A program made the translations under genes and the position numbers. Below the pieces are notes generated by a model, which was not told the DNA's origin, did not search any database, and worked only from the letters and a program-made list of their open reading frames with translations. Source: Zeugodacus cucurbitae (Eukaryota > Arthropoda > Insecta > Diptera > Tephritidae). From it: 64,000 nt of DNA. The stretch spans positions 15,359,501 to 15,423,500 of the forward strand of contig NC_071668.1 of the NCBI RefSeq assembly GCF_028554725.1, read 5' to 3'. Each line of letters starts with the position of its first letter. Within the stretch, counting starts at the first letter, position 1. Below are positions 27,304-37,350 of this stretch, piece after piece.

Positions 27304-29567
27304 ATTGTTAAAATTTATTCAGCTAGATAAAGTAAGTAAAATCACTCATTTCCCCATTCAATTACTATTGCAGTCGGCTGCTCTGTCGACTGCGGCGTTG
27401 TCGCCGTGTTAAATTTCATTTATAAATTGCCGATTTGCACTAGGCGCCCAGAAATGTGCAGTAGATGGATGAGAAAATTACATACAACATGTTGCATGTG
27501 TATTACTGCGAACATGTTGTAATCAGTTTGCTTCAAACAATCGGCAAAATTACAATTTTCTATTTTATGAAAATCCCACGTCAACTACCAGGCACCGATA
27601 AAAAGCAGCATGGTGCTTGCCTCACATTTTGTCGCCTGCACTTTGTTGCTATCTCCATATGCCCATATGCATTCCGTGACTCCCACAACAACACGTCTCC
27701 TTGTAAGAATAATAAAAACAAAAGGAGAACGAAACGTAAAATTGTTTTTGCTAAAAATTCCTAAGGCTCCTAGTATTGTTTTTGCAAAAAATTCCGATGA
27801 TCTATGTGCATTACTGCCTTACCTCACCTTATGAAAATCCCACGCCAGCTACCAGGCACTTTTTTGCTATTTCCATATGCCCACATGCATTCCGTGACTC
27901 CCACAACAACACGTCTCCTTGTAAAAATAATAAAAACAAAAAGAGAATGGAATGTAAAATTGTTTTTGCTAAAAATTCCTCAGGCATGTGGAATTGTTTT
28001 TGCTAAAAATTCCGATGATCTATGTGCATTACTGCCTTACCTCACCTTATGAAAATCCCACGCCAGCTACCAGGCACTTTGTTGCTATTTCCATATGCCC
28101 ACATGCATTCCGTGACTCCCACAACAACACGTCTCCTTGTAAGAATAATAAAAACAAAAGGAGAACGAAACGTAAAATTGTTTTTTCTAAAAATTCCGAT
28201 GATCTATTTTGTTAGTTGTTATTGTACACCAGGCGACCGCATAATGCACATGATAATCGTTACACACATAAATAAATTAGCAAAATGCCCATAAAGACCA
28301 GCATGTTGCTTTCATACATGTTGCATGTGCATTACTGCGATCATGTTGGCTTCAAACAATCAGCAAAATTACCATTTTTACCTTATGAAAACCCACGCCA
28401 GCTACCAGGCACCCATAAAAAGCAGCATGGTACTTTCTTCACATTTTGTCGCCTGCACTTTGTTGCTATTTCCATATGCCCATAATCATTCCGTGACTCC
28501 CACAACAACACGTCTCCTTGTAAGAATAATAAAAACAAAAGGAGAACGAAACGTAAAATTGTTTTTGCTAAAAATTCCTAAGGCTAATAGTATTGTTTTT
28601 GCTAAAAATTCCGCAGCCTTGTGAAATTGTTTTTGCTAAAAATTCCGTTGATCTATGTGCATTACTGTCTTACCTCACCTTATGAAAATCTCACGCCAGC
28701 TACCAGGCACCCATAAAAAGCAGCATGGTGCTTACTTCACATTTTGTCAGCAGGACTTTGTTGCTATTTCCATATGCCCATATGCATTCCGTGACTCCCA
28801 CAACAAGTGACCTTGTAAGAATAATAAAAACAAAAGGAGAACGAAACGTAAAATTGTTTTTGCTAAAAATTCCCAAGGCTCCTAGTATTGTTTTTGCTAA
28901 AAATTCCAAAGGCTAGAGGAATTGTTTTTGCTAAAAATTCCGATGATCTATTTAGTTAGTTGTTATTGTACATCAGGCGGCCGCGAAATGCGTTTAGCAA
29001 AAACAATGTGCAGCAGGCCACCCTATGATCAGTATGCACATTATGCGGTCGCCTGGTGTACAATAACAACTAACTAAATAGATCATCGGAATTTTTAGCA
29101 AAAACAATTTCACTAGTCTTTGGAATTTTTAGCAAAAATAATTTTACGTTTCGTTCTCCTTTTGTTTTTATTATTCTTACAAGGAGACGTGTTGTTGTGG
29201 GACTCACGGAATGCATATGGGCATATGGAAATAGCAACAAAGTCCTGCCGACAAAATGTGAAGCAAGCACATTGCTGCTTTTTATGGACGCCAGGTAGTT
29301 GACGTGGGATTTTCATAAAATAGAAAATTGTAATTTAGCCGATTGTTTGAAGCAAACTGTTTACAACATGTTCGCAGTAATACACATGCAACATGTTGTA
29401 TTTAATTTTCTCATCCACCTACTGCACATTTCTGGGCGCCTAGTGCAAATCGGCAATTTATAAATGAAATTTAACGCGGCGACAACGCCGCAGTCGACTG
29501 CAATAGTAATTGAATGAGAAAATGAATGATTTTACTTACTTTATCTAGCTGAATAAATTGCAACAAT
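27304..29567. mobile_element. Foldback-type (FB-like) non-autonomous transposon
   Basis: The outer ends are long inverted copies: ATTTATTCAGCTAGATAAAG reads in at 27312 and its complement reads out at about 29538-29557; homology extends to ATTGTT at 27304 and AACAAT at 29567. The arms carry the same features in mirror order: a GC-rich patch GACTGCGGCGTTGTCGCCG, the AACATGTTGCATGTG block, the GAAAATCCCACG unit and the CTAAAAATTCC motif. The inner edges pair at 28920-28983 and 29045-29109, leaving a loop of about 60 bp (28984-29044). The left arm is about 1.6 kb because it contains extra tandem units, while the right arm is about 0.5 kb. The left GC patch has a 12-bp insertion relative to the right. 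No transposase frame. Target-site duplication not resolved. Long, internally repetitive inverted arms are the hallmark of foldback elements. Confidence 0.85.
27566..28960. repeat. Five tandem units in the left arm of the foldback element
   Basis: The phrase TATGAAAAT(C)CCACG starts units at about 27566, 27831, 28048, 28383 and 28680 (spacing 217-335 bp), and one inverted unit lies in the right arm near 29318. Each unit holds CCATATGCCCATATGCATTCCGTGACTCCCACAACAACACG-type sequence and then one to three copies of a short AATTGTTTTTGCTAAAAATTCC motif. All short open frames here (reading ISICPYAFRDSHNNTSPCKNN and its shifts) are repeat by-products. Confidence 0.85.
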
Positions 29568-32312
29568 CAATAAAATTTATACATAAATTTCGCCAAGAAA
29601 CCCCTGTCCATAATTCCCATTTTTTTCATGCGAAGTACTTTTCATCATCAACAATTTGATAGTAATCTCCTAGAAATTCTGTATACAAACAAATATATTT
29701 ATATCAACTTTAACGAATAAAATCAAATAAATTTGGTAACGTCTTGTTTACAATTATAGTTAATAAAAACTACACAAATATGTTTTCGAACAGCACAACC
29801 TGTAAATATTGTTAAATGACACCAAATGCACAAGCACGGAAAATATGTGGGATTCTTACGATTTAAATTCTTTAAAACAAATACAAAAAAAAAAAAAAAA
29901 TAAATAAAATACGAAATAAAAATGATTCGCTCTCCCTCTTGTTTCTTCTACGACTTCACATTTGTTTACTCTTTTACTTACATGTACACACGTACGCCAC
30001 AAAATTACAAACTAGATTATTTCAAAAAACTTTATTGCAAATATGTTATTCCTTTAAAAATATTTTCACGTAGCAAGTGCAATTTCCACTGATCATTCAA
30101 ATGCTTTAACTTAATGTGTAATTTGCTTAAAATGTTTAATTTACTTTTACTTTAAATTTCTTCATACAAACGTCATTTGTGTTAGTTATTTGTTGCTGCT
30201 TACTACAATGATCGCAATCTCAAAATTTCATTAATTTTATTTTTAAGCTGCATTAGAAATTTAATTTTGGCGGCCATTAATTCAAAGCTAGTCAAATTGT
30301 ATAATGTGCTTTTTGCATACCATTGATAATAAGATGGATGACCCAATTTTTTTATTATATTTTTAAATAATTTCGTTTTTTTTGTTGTCCTTTTTGATTT
30401 CTTTTTTTTTTTAATTTTTAGTTGTGTTAGTTCTGAATATGCGTATTTAAAAGTAATGTGACTGTCGGTATGTAATGTGTAATTTGTTATTTGTATTTTT
30501 AAGCGAGACATTTCTCTAATCCTCATATGCTTGAACACACAATGGTAGCCGGTGAGCAAACCTACATATTGATACATTTTGTTTTCGAATGCATTTTAGT
30601 AGTCTAAATATAGTTTGCAGAACTTATATAAAGAACACAGGAAGTAAAAAATATGAATAGCAACAAACAGCAGGTACTGATAAATAAGTGTCTGGTAATT
30701 TTTTTACTCTCTCCTGCCATCTCAAAAAAGATAACTTAATAATTACTAAGCAGCCAAAAATATTAAATTTAACTGTTAATTTTTAATTGCGATAGGCCTG
30801 TGACGATGAATATAAAAGACAGATACGCATATTAAAATATTTGAGTAATCGAGTACCGAACGCACTGAGCATTTTATGTAAATATTTGCGAAATTGAACT
30901 TTTATATATTAAGAGCAGATCGAAGCGGATTCTGTAATTTATGGTTGTGGCAACTTTGAAATTCAATAGATAACATTACATTAGCACATATAAAATTCAT
31001 CACTTATTTTTTCAAAAGAAATATAAATATGTATGTGTACGCCCAAGAAAATGAACTTAATGGAGTATTAGAAGATATGAATGTTTTGATTTACATCAAT
31101 ACAAATTAAATAATACAAACAATGCACCTGCATGCAAATAAACAGGAATGTTAAATAAGTTCAAAAGTTATGTTTGTAAGTTCATCTATTTAAAATATCT
31201 ATGTATGTTTGTAAAAAATTTTGCAGGTCATACAAGTTCACATAATATGCATAAATAATACCGTCGATATAAACAAATTAGCTATTTTTTATGCAATAAA
31301 GCTCGTGTGCTTCATTTTTTGTTAACACTTTGCAGAACTTGTCAAATTTAGTTGATTCTTAATAGAAAACTAAATATTATTTACGTTCCATTTGTGCACA
31401 CCATTTCGTTTCATTCTAATTTATCTGTTTCAAATATTATATATATATGTAAATATATTATGAGAATGACTATAAACAAATAAGTACACAGACGTTACAT
31501 TTGAGAGACTTAACATAATTCAAATTAATCATTGATTGAAAAAAGGAAATTTGAAGTGTACAAATTATGTGCTTGGTCTTTATAAATTAGCATAAAGCGA
31601 TTCTGTGCATGAATTATATAAGTTAAATAATTTTTAACAAATACAAACTCGGCGAAATTGTGTCTATTGAAGTAGCAAATGCACTTTATGTGGGTGTATT
31701 AAAGTGCTACGGCTCTTTAAATTTCTAACAATTTTATAACGTCAGTAAGTAAGTGTCAGGTGCATTTGCATATTATATATATTAAATAATATAAAGTAAG
31801 CAGGCATGTTTATGATCATTACACAATATTTTAAGCTATATAAATATGTATGTAAATAATTTTATGATTCACAATTATTTAAATGCTTCTTTTTATATTA
31901 ATGTTATTTTTTTATTCCTATGCACACAACTGTCAGTTAATCCCACCAACTACCAACCGATCTTTTCTACAACACGCTTAACAATTTCAGCTTTGGGTTT
32001 AGCAATTGTTCTTAAGACCGTTTCAGTACTAGTTGTAATATAATGATATCATATTTACTCATATATATTAAATGCTTTTATGCGCCTACTATCTCCATCA
32101 TAAAGATCAGTTGATTATTCAGTTAATCGATTTTAGTTTTATTTACGTTATAAATAAACTTAAACATAAAATTGTGTTCCTCTTCTTAAGCCTTTTTATA
32201 CTTTTCTACATCGTCATCATACTGTTAAATTATCATTCAGTGCTCTAGACTGCTATAATTATATAATTGTTTTTATTAATTTATTAAATCGTTCACTATA
32301 TTCGTTGATTCT
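29568..32312. other. AT-rich spacer upstream of Rab6 3' end
   Basis: About 2.7 kb of AT-rich DNA with A and T runs (29886-29900, 30405-30412). Part near 32312 is probably the 3' UTR of Rab6. A Lys-rich minus-strand frame of 124 codons (30203-30577) has no similarity I recognise and lies in low-complexity sequence. No RNA gene recognised. Confidence 0.55.
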
Positions 32313-32939
32313 TCAGCAGGCACATCCACCCTCGGGGTCCTTTGATTCATTTGGTGAATCCTTCAGCACAACCTCTTGCATATCTTCCGAGGGTTTATTT
32401 TCTGTCGAATCCATTCCGGGCAACGCAGCCGCTACACGTCTAAAAAGCTGCTTTACATTATAACCGGCCTTCGCACTCGTCTCGATAAACATCACATTCA
32501 GTTCCTTTGCTTTGCGTTCACCCTCTTCGGTGGACACCTGTCGTTTGTCCGATAAGTCTGTCTTATTGCCCACTAACATGATTATGACGTCACTACCTCG
32601 TTCCGTACGAACGTCATCAATCCATTTGGATGTTTGGTGGAAAGAATTTGTATTTGTTATATCGTAGACAACAACCGCTACAGTAGAATCACGAATGTAT
32701 GATGGGATAAGTGAGCGAAATCGTTCTTGACCGGCAGTATCCCATAATTGCAGTCGTACGGTTCGATCTTCAAGGTACATGGTTTTCGAAAGAAAATCAA
32801 TACCAATTGTCGCCTGATAAGTATTGTCGAAACTATCGTACATGAAGCGTGTGATCAGCGAAGTCTTACCGACACTCTGCTCGCCAAGAAACACAAGCTT
32901 AAATTTGCGCAGGGGATTACCAAACTCGCCGGATGACAT
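32313..32939 (-). CDS. Rab6: Rab6 small GTPase
   Basis: Golgi Rab GTPase that controls retrograde Golgi-to-ER and post-Golgi transport. Uninterrupted 208-aa frame with all G motifs: P-loop GEQSVGKTS (about 20-28), switch I YQATIGIDF with the Rab6-type effector residues, switch II WDTAGQERFRSL, NKTD and ETSAK guanine-specificity loops, and a C-terminal CAC for double geranylgeranylation. The usual Rab6 length is 208, so the start is secure. Single coding exon; promoter and 5' UTR lie beyond 32940. Confidence 0.98.
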   Translation of the reverse strand: MSSGEFGNPLRKFKLVFLGEQSVGKTSLITRFMYDSFDNTYQATIGIDFLSKTMYLEDRTVRLQLWDTAGQERFRSLIPSYIRDSTVAVVVYDITNTNSFHQTSKWIDDVRTERGSDVIIMLVGNKTDLSDKRQVSTEEGERKAKELNVMFIETSAKAGYNVKQLFRRVAAALPGMDSTENKPSEDMQEVVLKDSPNESKDPEGGCAC

Positions 32940-35401
32940 TATTTAAATATAAGCTGTGTAAATGATTGTATTACTTAATTAGTTTATTTTTCCTTCTGCA
33001 CTAAATATATCACCTTTATAGCCCCTTCTTAATATGTTGCTTATAGTTCACTCCTTTACGTATTCTTCTTGCACTTGTCTTCGTCGACGTTGGCGTACTT
33101 GCTTTCTTTTTTTTTCTCTCACTGCTGACCTCTTTGCTTTGGGTTGGGTTTTTTATTTTTAATGCACTATTAAAAACTTTTTTCACACGACTATTACCGC
33201 TGATGATTTGTTTTTCTCCTAAATTATTTTACGCGTATTTTTTGTAATTAATTTGCAATATATAGCTTTATAATTTTCACCTACACTTTTTCGATCGCTT
33301 TTTCATTAGTCACCGTCAGCAATCTTTCTATAACGTTTGATTTGCACTACTTTACCGACATGTGTCGTGTTAATAAACTGTCAAATAGGAAAATAATAAT
33401 TTCACTTCTCTTTCTTTTTCCAAAAAGGGTTACCATTTTCCTAAAATAATTTATGGAAAATACTACTTGATTTGGATTGAAAATATGTATAAAATTTATA
33501 TTTTTATTAAAACGGCAAGAAGTAAAATTCAATTATTGTATTAATTATCCAGATTTTCAATCTAATTATCCGAATAACTCTTGCCAAGTATAAAATTATG
33601 CAGTGCCCATTGGTAATATTGCCTACAATTAAATTCTTCAGCTAATATCTATTATTTGTCGAGTTGCAATATTATACACCGTTAAAATGAATTAATAATA
33701 GCATAGTATCTGGACTATTTCTTAAATTTTGGGCAAATATATTAATTAGTTATTTCATATAGATACAAAGCTACGAACTAAAATCAATTTAACAAAATTG
33801 TTTTACAGATCTGAAATAATTAAAATAAATGAAATAATAATATTAATTAGTCATTACATGTATGCACTTTTATATACAAAGCTATATTTATATAAAAATA
33901 AATGTTTTTTTTTTCATTTTATTGTGGTCGTTCAGATCTTTCCCGCAATCTTCCGATTTCCAATTAATAGCTTGGCAAGGCGGATATTAATAAAGTAATG
34001 AATAAATTAAAAATTGGATTCCGCTTTCTTATCTAATGACTTTTAGTACGAATTGGATTGATAAGATAACAGCCTTTTATATTTACACATATATTAATAT
34101 CGTTAAAAAACTTCACAGATTCCAAGAATTTACAAAGAAACTCCGATGTGAGATTTGTTATTCCTTTGTTACCGTGGTTGTACCTCACAGTTAACATTTG
34201 GCGGCATTAGGGTTGAAAGACCCCAAACTGCACAATATTTAAGATGTACCCTATGGAGATCTCGATTAGGTTTAAATGTTAGAATCCACTAATAAGGGAA
34301 AACAAGTTTTACAAATTGCTGTGAGTGTATATAATTTATAATTTGTTATTAGATATTATTTTTTAATATAACAACTTAAGACATAGACTATATTATCTTT
34401 TTGTTTTAATAAGATTTTTTTATTTGCGAAGACTTTAAAATTAAAGTCATATGACTAACAACAATGAGTATATTCGACATAATAGTACTGGTAGAACATA
34501 TGGCACATGATTCATACAGCCTGAATAAAGTGTAGCCCAGAGGGCTGAAAATTATTATATTGATGTCATAAATTTGCGACACTAAAGCACATAAGTTTAA
34601 AATTATCGTACATTTTTAATTAGATAACTCTAATACTAACTGATATATATGATGAAAAGACCACAATAACAATGCTAATAATTTATTGCAACATTTTGGC
34701 AGGCTAAGGGAAGGTATATACCGATTTTAACCCTTTATTGACAGCCAACCAAATTGTGGTCAACAAATCACGTACACTGCACTGAATTTGGATTGTTTAG
34801 CTTAATGATTGAAATTAATTTTATAAAAGCTGCTTGGATCAGTTCTTATGAAGCAAGATGAAGTATTAAAAAAAAATTGTTCATTTCGCTAGTAATTATT
34901 GGCGATCCATATTTAGCTTTATTTTTTAGCAACGTTGGGGAACTACGCGACACAATTCTAGCGAAGGAACATTTATAGGTTGATGTAACGAATAAGGAAT
35001 TGGAACTTTAAATTTTGATTTTGAAAAAAACTTTGCCTTCCCACATTTTCTAAGTACGGATAAGTAAGTGGAGAAAACAATTAACGACTGTTGCTGCTAT
35101 GGAAGAGCGCATGTTGTGAGAGTAACGTAAGAGCAGAAAGTTTGCAGTTCGGGGGTAATAAAAAATTTAAATGTTTTAGTTGAGTTGTATTGAGGCGATT
35201 ATCGGTAAGTATTTACTCTGCATTTAGTATGATAAGATAGTGGACTTTTCTTGTTATTATACGTATTCGCACAATGCAAAACAAAGAAATACGAAAATAT
35301 GAATAGATGTATGTACACACATACATTCATTTTGTAGAAAATTTAAAAATTTAAATTAATATATATATATATATATAAATATATCGTAATTGCATATATA
35401 C
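32940..35401. other. Spacer between Rab6 (-) and the serine protease (+)
   Basis: About 2.5 kb. The part next to Rab6 (to about 33370) is probably its promoter and 5' UTR. The rest is AT-rich with a short TA microsatellite at 35359-35377. No convincing open frame or RNA gene. Confidence 0.55.
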
Positions 35402-35409
35402 TATAAAAG
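35402..35409 (+). promoter_or_regulatory. TATA box of the serine protease gene
   Basis: TATAAAAG 70 bases upstream of the ATG. A TCAGTT initiator-like word lies at 35440-35445, about 38-40 bases downstream of the TATA, slightly farther than the usual 30. Strong TATA promoters are common for tissue-specific digestive protease genes in flies. Confidence 0.65.
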
Positions 35410-35471
35410 TAGAAATATGGTCAATAAAGCTTTCCGCGATCAGTTGCGTTTATAACTTCAAACTATTTATA

Positions 35472-36281
35472 ATGGCGGTACGCTGTTCTTTGATCTTGGC
35501 ATTCGTTCTTTTTTGTCAACACGCACTCAGTTTTACTCCAACGGAAAACCTAGTGTGTGGACGCGTTGTAGGAGGCACTGCAGCAGCAGCACAAGCAGCG
35601 CCTTATATTGTCTCGTTTCAACAGAAGGGTGTACATTATTGTGCGGGTAGTATTTTGAATACTCGTTGGGTACTGACGGCAGCCCACTGTTTGACCTCAA
35701 AAACGCAAGTACTAAGCAGTGAGCTCATCGCTGGCAGCAACAATGTTAATGGCGCAGGAAGTACCACGCAAAAGGTTGCAATAAAATCGTATGTGATGCA
35801 TGATCTTTATACCGGCGGTATAGCGCCTTATGACATTGGTCTGGTGTATACAGCGACAGCTTTTAGTTGGACGAATGCAGTTAAGGCAATAAGTTTACCA
35901 TCATCTGGTGTTGTGCCAACTGGAAATGCGGATTTATATGGTTGGGGATCGATTTCGACAACTTCAGTACCATCGTATCCCAGTGTGTTGCAAGTGGCTA
36001 AAAATATACCAATAATCAGCGAATCGGCATGCGTTACAGCACTAGGATCTAAAGGTTTGGATGTACATTCTACAAATATATGTACGGGCCCGCTAACAGG
36101 AGGAGTTGGAATTTGTACATCTGACTCGGGAGGTCCTTTGGTGCAAAGTCAAAATGGTAAAACTATTCTAATTGGTATTGTTTCATGGGGAAAGCTACCG
36201 TGTGGGCAACCCAATTCGCCATCTGTTTACGTTCAGGTGTCAGATTTTATTTCATGGATTTCGTCCCATCAAAAATCGTAA
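35472..36281 (+). CDS. Secreted chymotrypsin-fold (S1A) serine protease, atypical active-site loop
   Basis: 269 aa, single exon. Signal peptide about 1-20 (LILAFVLFCQHALS), short propeptide, activation site at R/VVGGTAA, then an S1A domain. Triad: His in LTAAHC, Asp in PYDIGLV, Ser in CTSDSGGPLV. By alignment to trypsin, the position before the catalytic Asp-Ser is Ser where nearly all family members have Gly193 (GDSGGP), and the specificity position 189 is Gly with Ile at 190, so it is not trypsin-like; chymotrypsin- or elastase-like cleavage, or weak activity, is inferred. Cysteines for the expected disulfides are present (HYCAG..AAHC; ACVTALG..; CTSDSGG..LPCGQ). Closest group: the gut lectizyme/Jonah-like intronless proteases of flies. 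Likely midgut digestive enzyme. Confidence 0.93.
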   Translation: MAVRCSLILAFVLFCQHALSFTPTENLVCGRVVGGTAAAAQAAPYIVSFQQKGVHYCAGSILNTRWVLTAAHCLTSKTQVLSSELIAGSNNVNGAGSTTQKVAIKSYVMHDLYTGGIAPYDIGLVYTATAFSWTNAVKAISLPSSGVVPTGNADLYGWGSISTTSVPSYPSVLQVAKNIPIISESACVTALGSKGLDVHSTNICTGPLTGGVGICTSDSGGPLVQSQNGKTILIGIVSWGKLPCGQPNSPSVYVQVSDFISWISSHQKS

Positions 36282-36312
36282 TATTTGAAAATTTATAGAT
36301 TTTTATAACTTT

Positions 36313-36339
36313 AATAAAATGCAAAAAAAAAAAAAAAAA
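36313..36339 (+). terminator. Polyadenylation signal and genomic A tract after the protease
   Basis: AATAAA at 36313-36318, then ATGC and 17 consecutive A at 36323-36339. The A tract starts only 4 bases after the hexamer. Confidence 0.55.
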
Positions 36340-37350
36340 CAAAATAAACAATATTTATTTCTAACAAGGGTTCTTATCTTTTATATTAAAACATCAAACA
36401 CAATTTTTATGACATACTTGGACCAAATCAATGTTATATTAAAATACCAGAGAATCGGAATTACGGAATCACTATATTAGATATATGAGGCCAGGGAAAG
36501 TACCACACCCAATTTATCCATCTTTAGCACATTCTTCTGGAAAATATGTGCATATGTATGTTTCAGGAAGATTTTGAATGAATTGATCGATAGTCAGTCT
36601 TGAGCACTAAAATTTTGAAATTTCGTATTCAAGGTCTTGAAAAGATATAACCTACTATTTTTATATGAAAAGTGGACGAAATTTCATTCCGGTATGATAT
36701 TTGGGGTTTTATTTATCTATTGTAATGTCAATTAATCGAATGGAATTAAATACGGGCCTATGGGTAGTGGGCGTGGTTATAGACCTATATTGCCATTTTC
36801 AAAACATTCAGGATGCCAAGGGTATGTAAAAATGGTCTTGAAATTGAACGGGTGTTTGCGGATGTACGAGATTTCACCTGAAAGTGGGCGATGCCGTTGT
36901 ATGGAGAGGCTGACGTAAGTATTATCCGATTTCACACGTTTTCGCAACGTATCAATAAATAATAGTAATAAATGCGCGCGCGTGTATTTGGATGACAACA
37001 ATGTTGAATAATTTAATTAAATTTAAATAAATCGAATTTGAAATATAAAAAATAAAATTATTTTAGTTATAAATTATCGGATTTGTATTCGGTATAAACA
37101 AGAGGATATCGAATGAATTACTCAATGAAAATTGTAGCCTGGCAACCATATTTAAATAATGAACTGCTTTATCCACACAGTTGAGCCGTCGAATTGACAA
37201 ATGTTAATTTTGCATTTGCATTCTTTGTGTTTTTGGGTGGTACAATAAAACTAATATTTGGAGTTTCTCCCCACCATAATATTAAATAAAGTAGTTAATT
37301 TTGTAAATTTAATATTTTGTTGCTAACAATCTAACACCAAATAGTAAAAT
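36340..37350. other. Spacer with probable decayed dispersed repeat, upstream of Snx1
   Basis: About 1 kb. The part 36480-36990 contains GGGTAGTGGGCGTGGTTATAGACC-type wording similar in style to the block at 60440-60790, and is probably an old dispersed repeat. The last 150 bp is the likely 5' UTR and promoter of the sorting nexin gene. Confidence 0.45.

Noticed and set aside
27465..28924. Series of overlapping plus-strand frames sharing PYAHMHSVTPTTTRLLV and ISICPYAFRDSHNNTSPCKNN
   Set aside because: They are the same tandem units of the foldback arm read in different frames, with no bias toward synonymous change and matching frames in the opposite arm.
27566..28960. Regularly spaced repeats resembling a CRISPR array
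   Set aside because: The genome is that of an insect; unit length and spacing vary and the units are part of a foldback transposon.
30203..30577. Minus-strand 124-codon frame, Lys-rich
   Set aside because: No family resemblance; it spans a poly-T/poly-A tract and is not supported by splice or promoter signals. A small orphan gene cannot be excluded.
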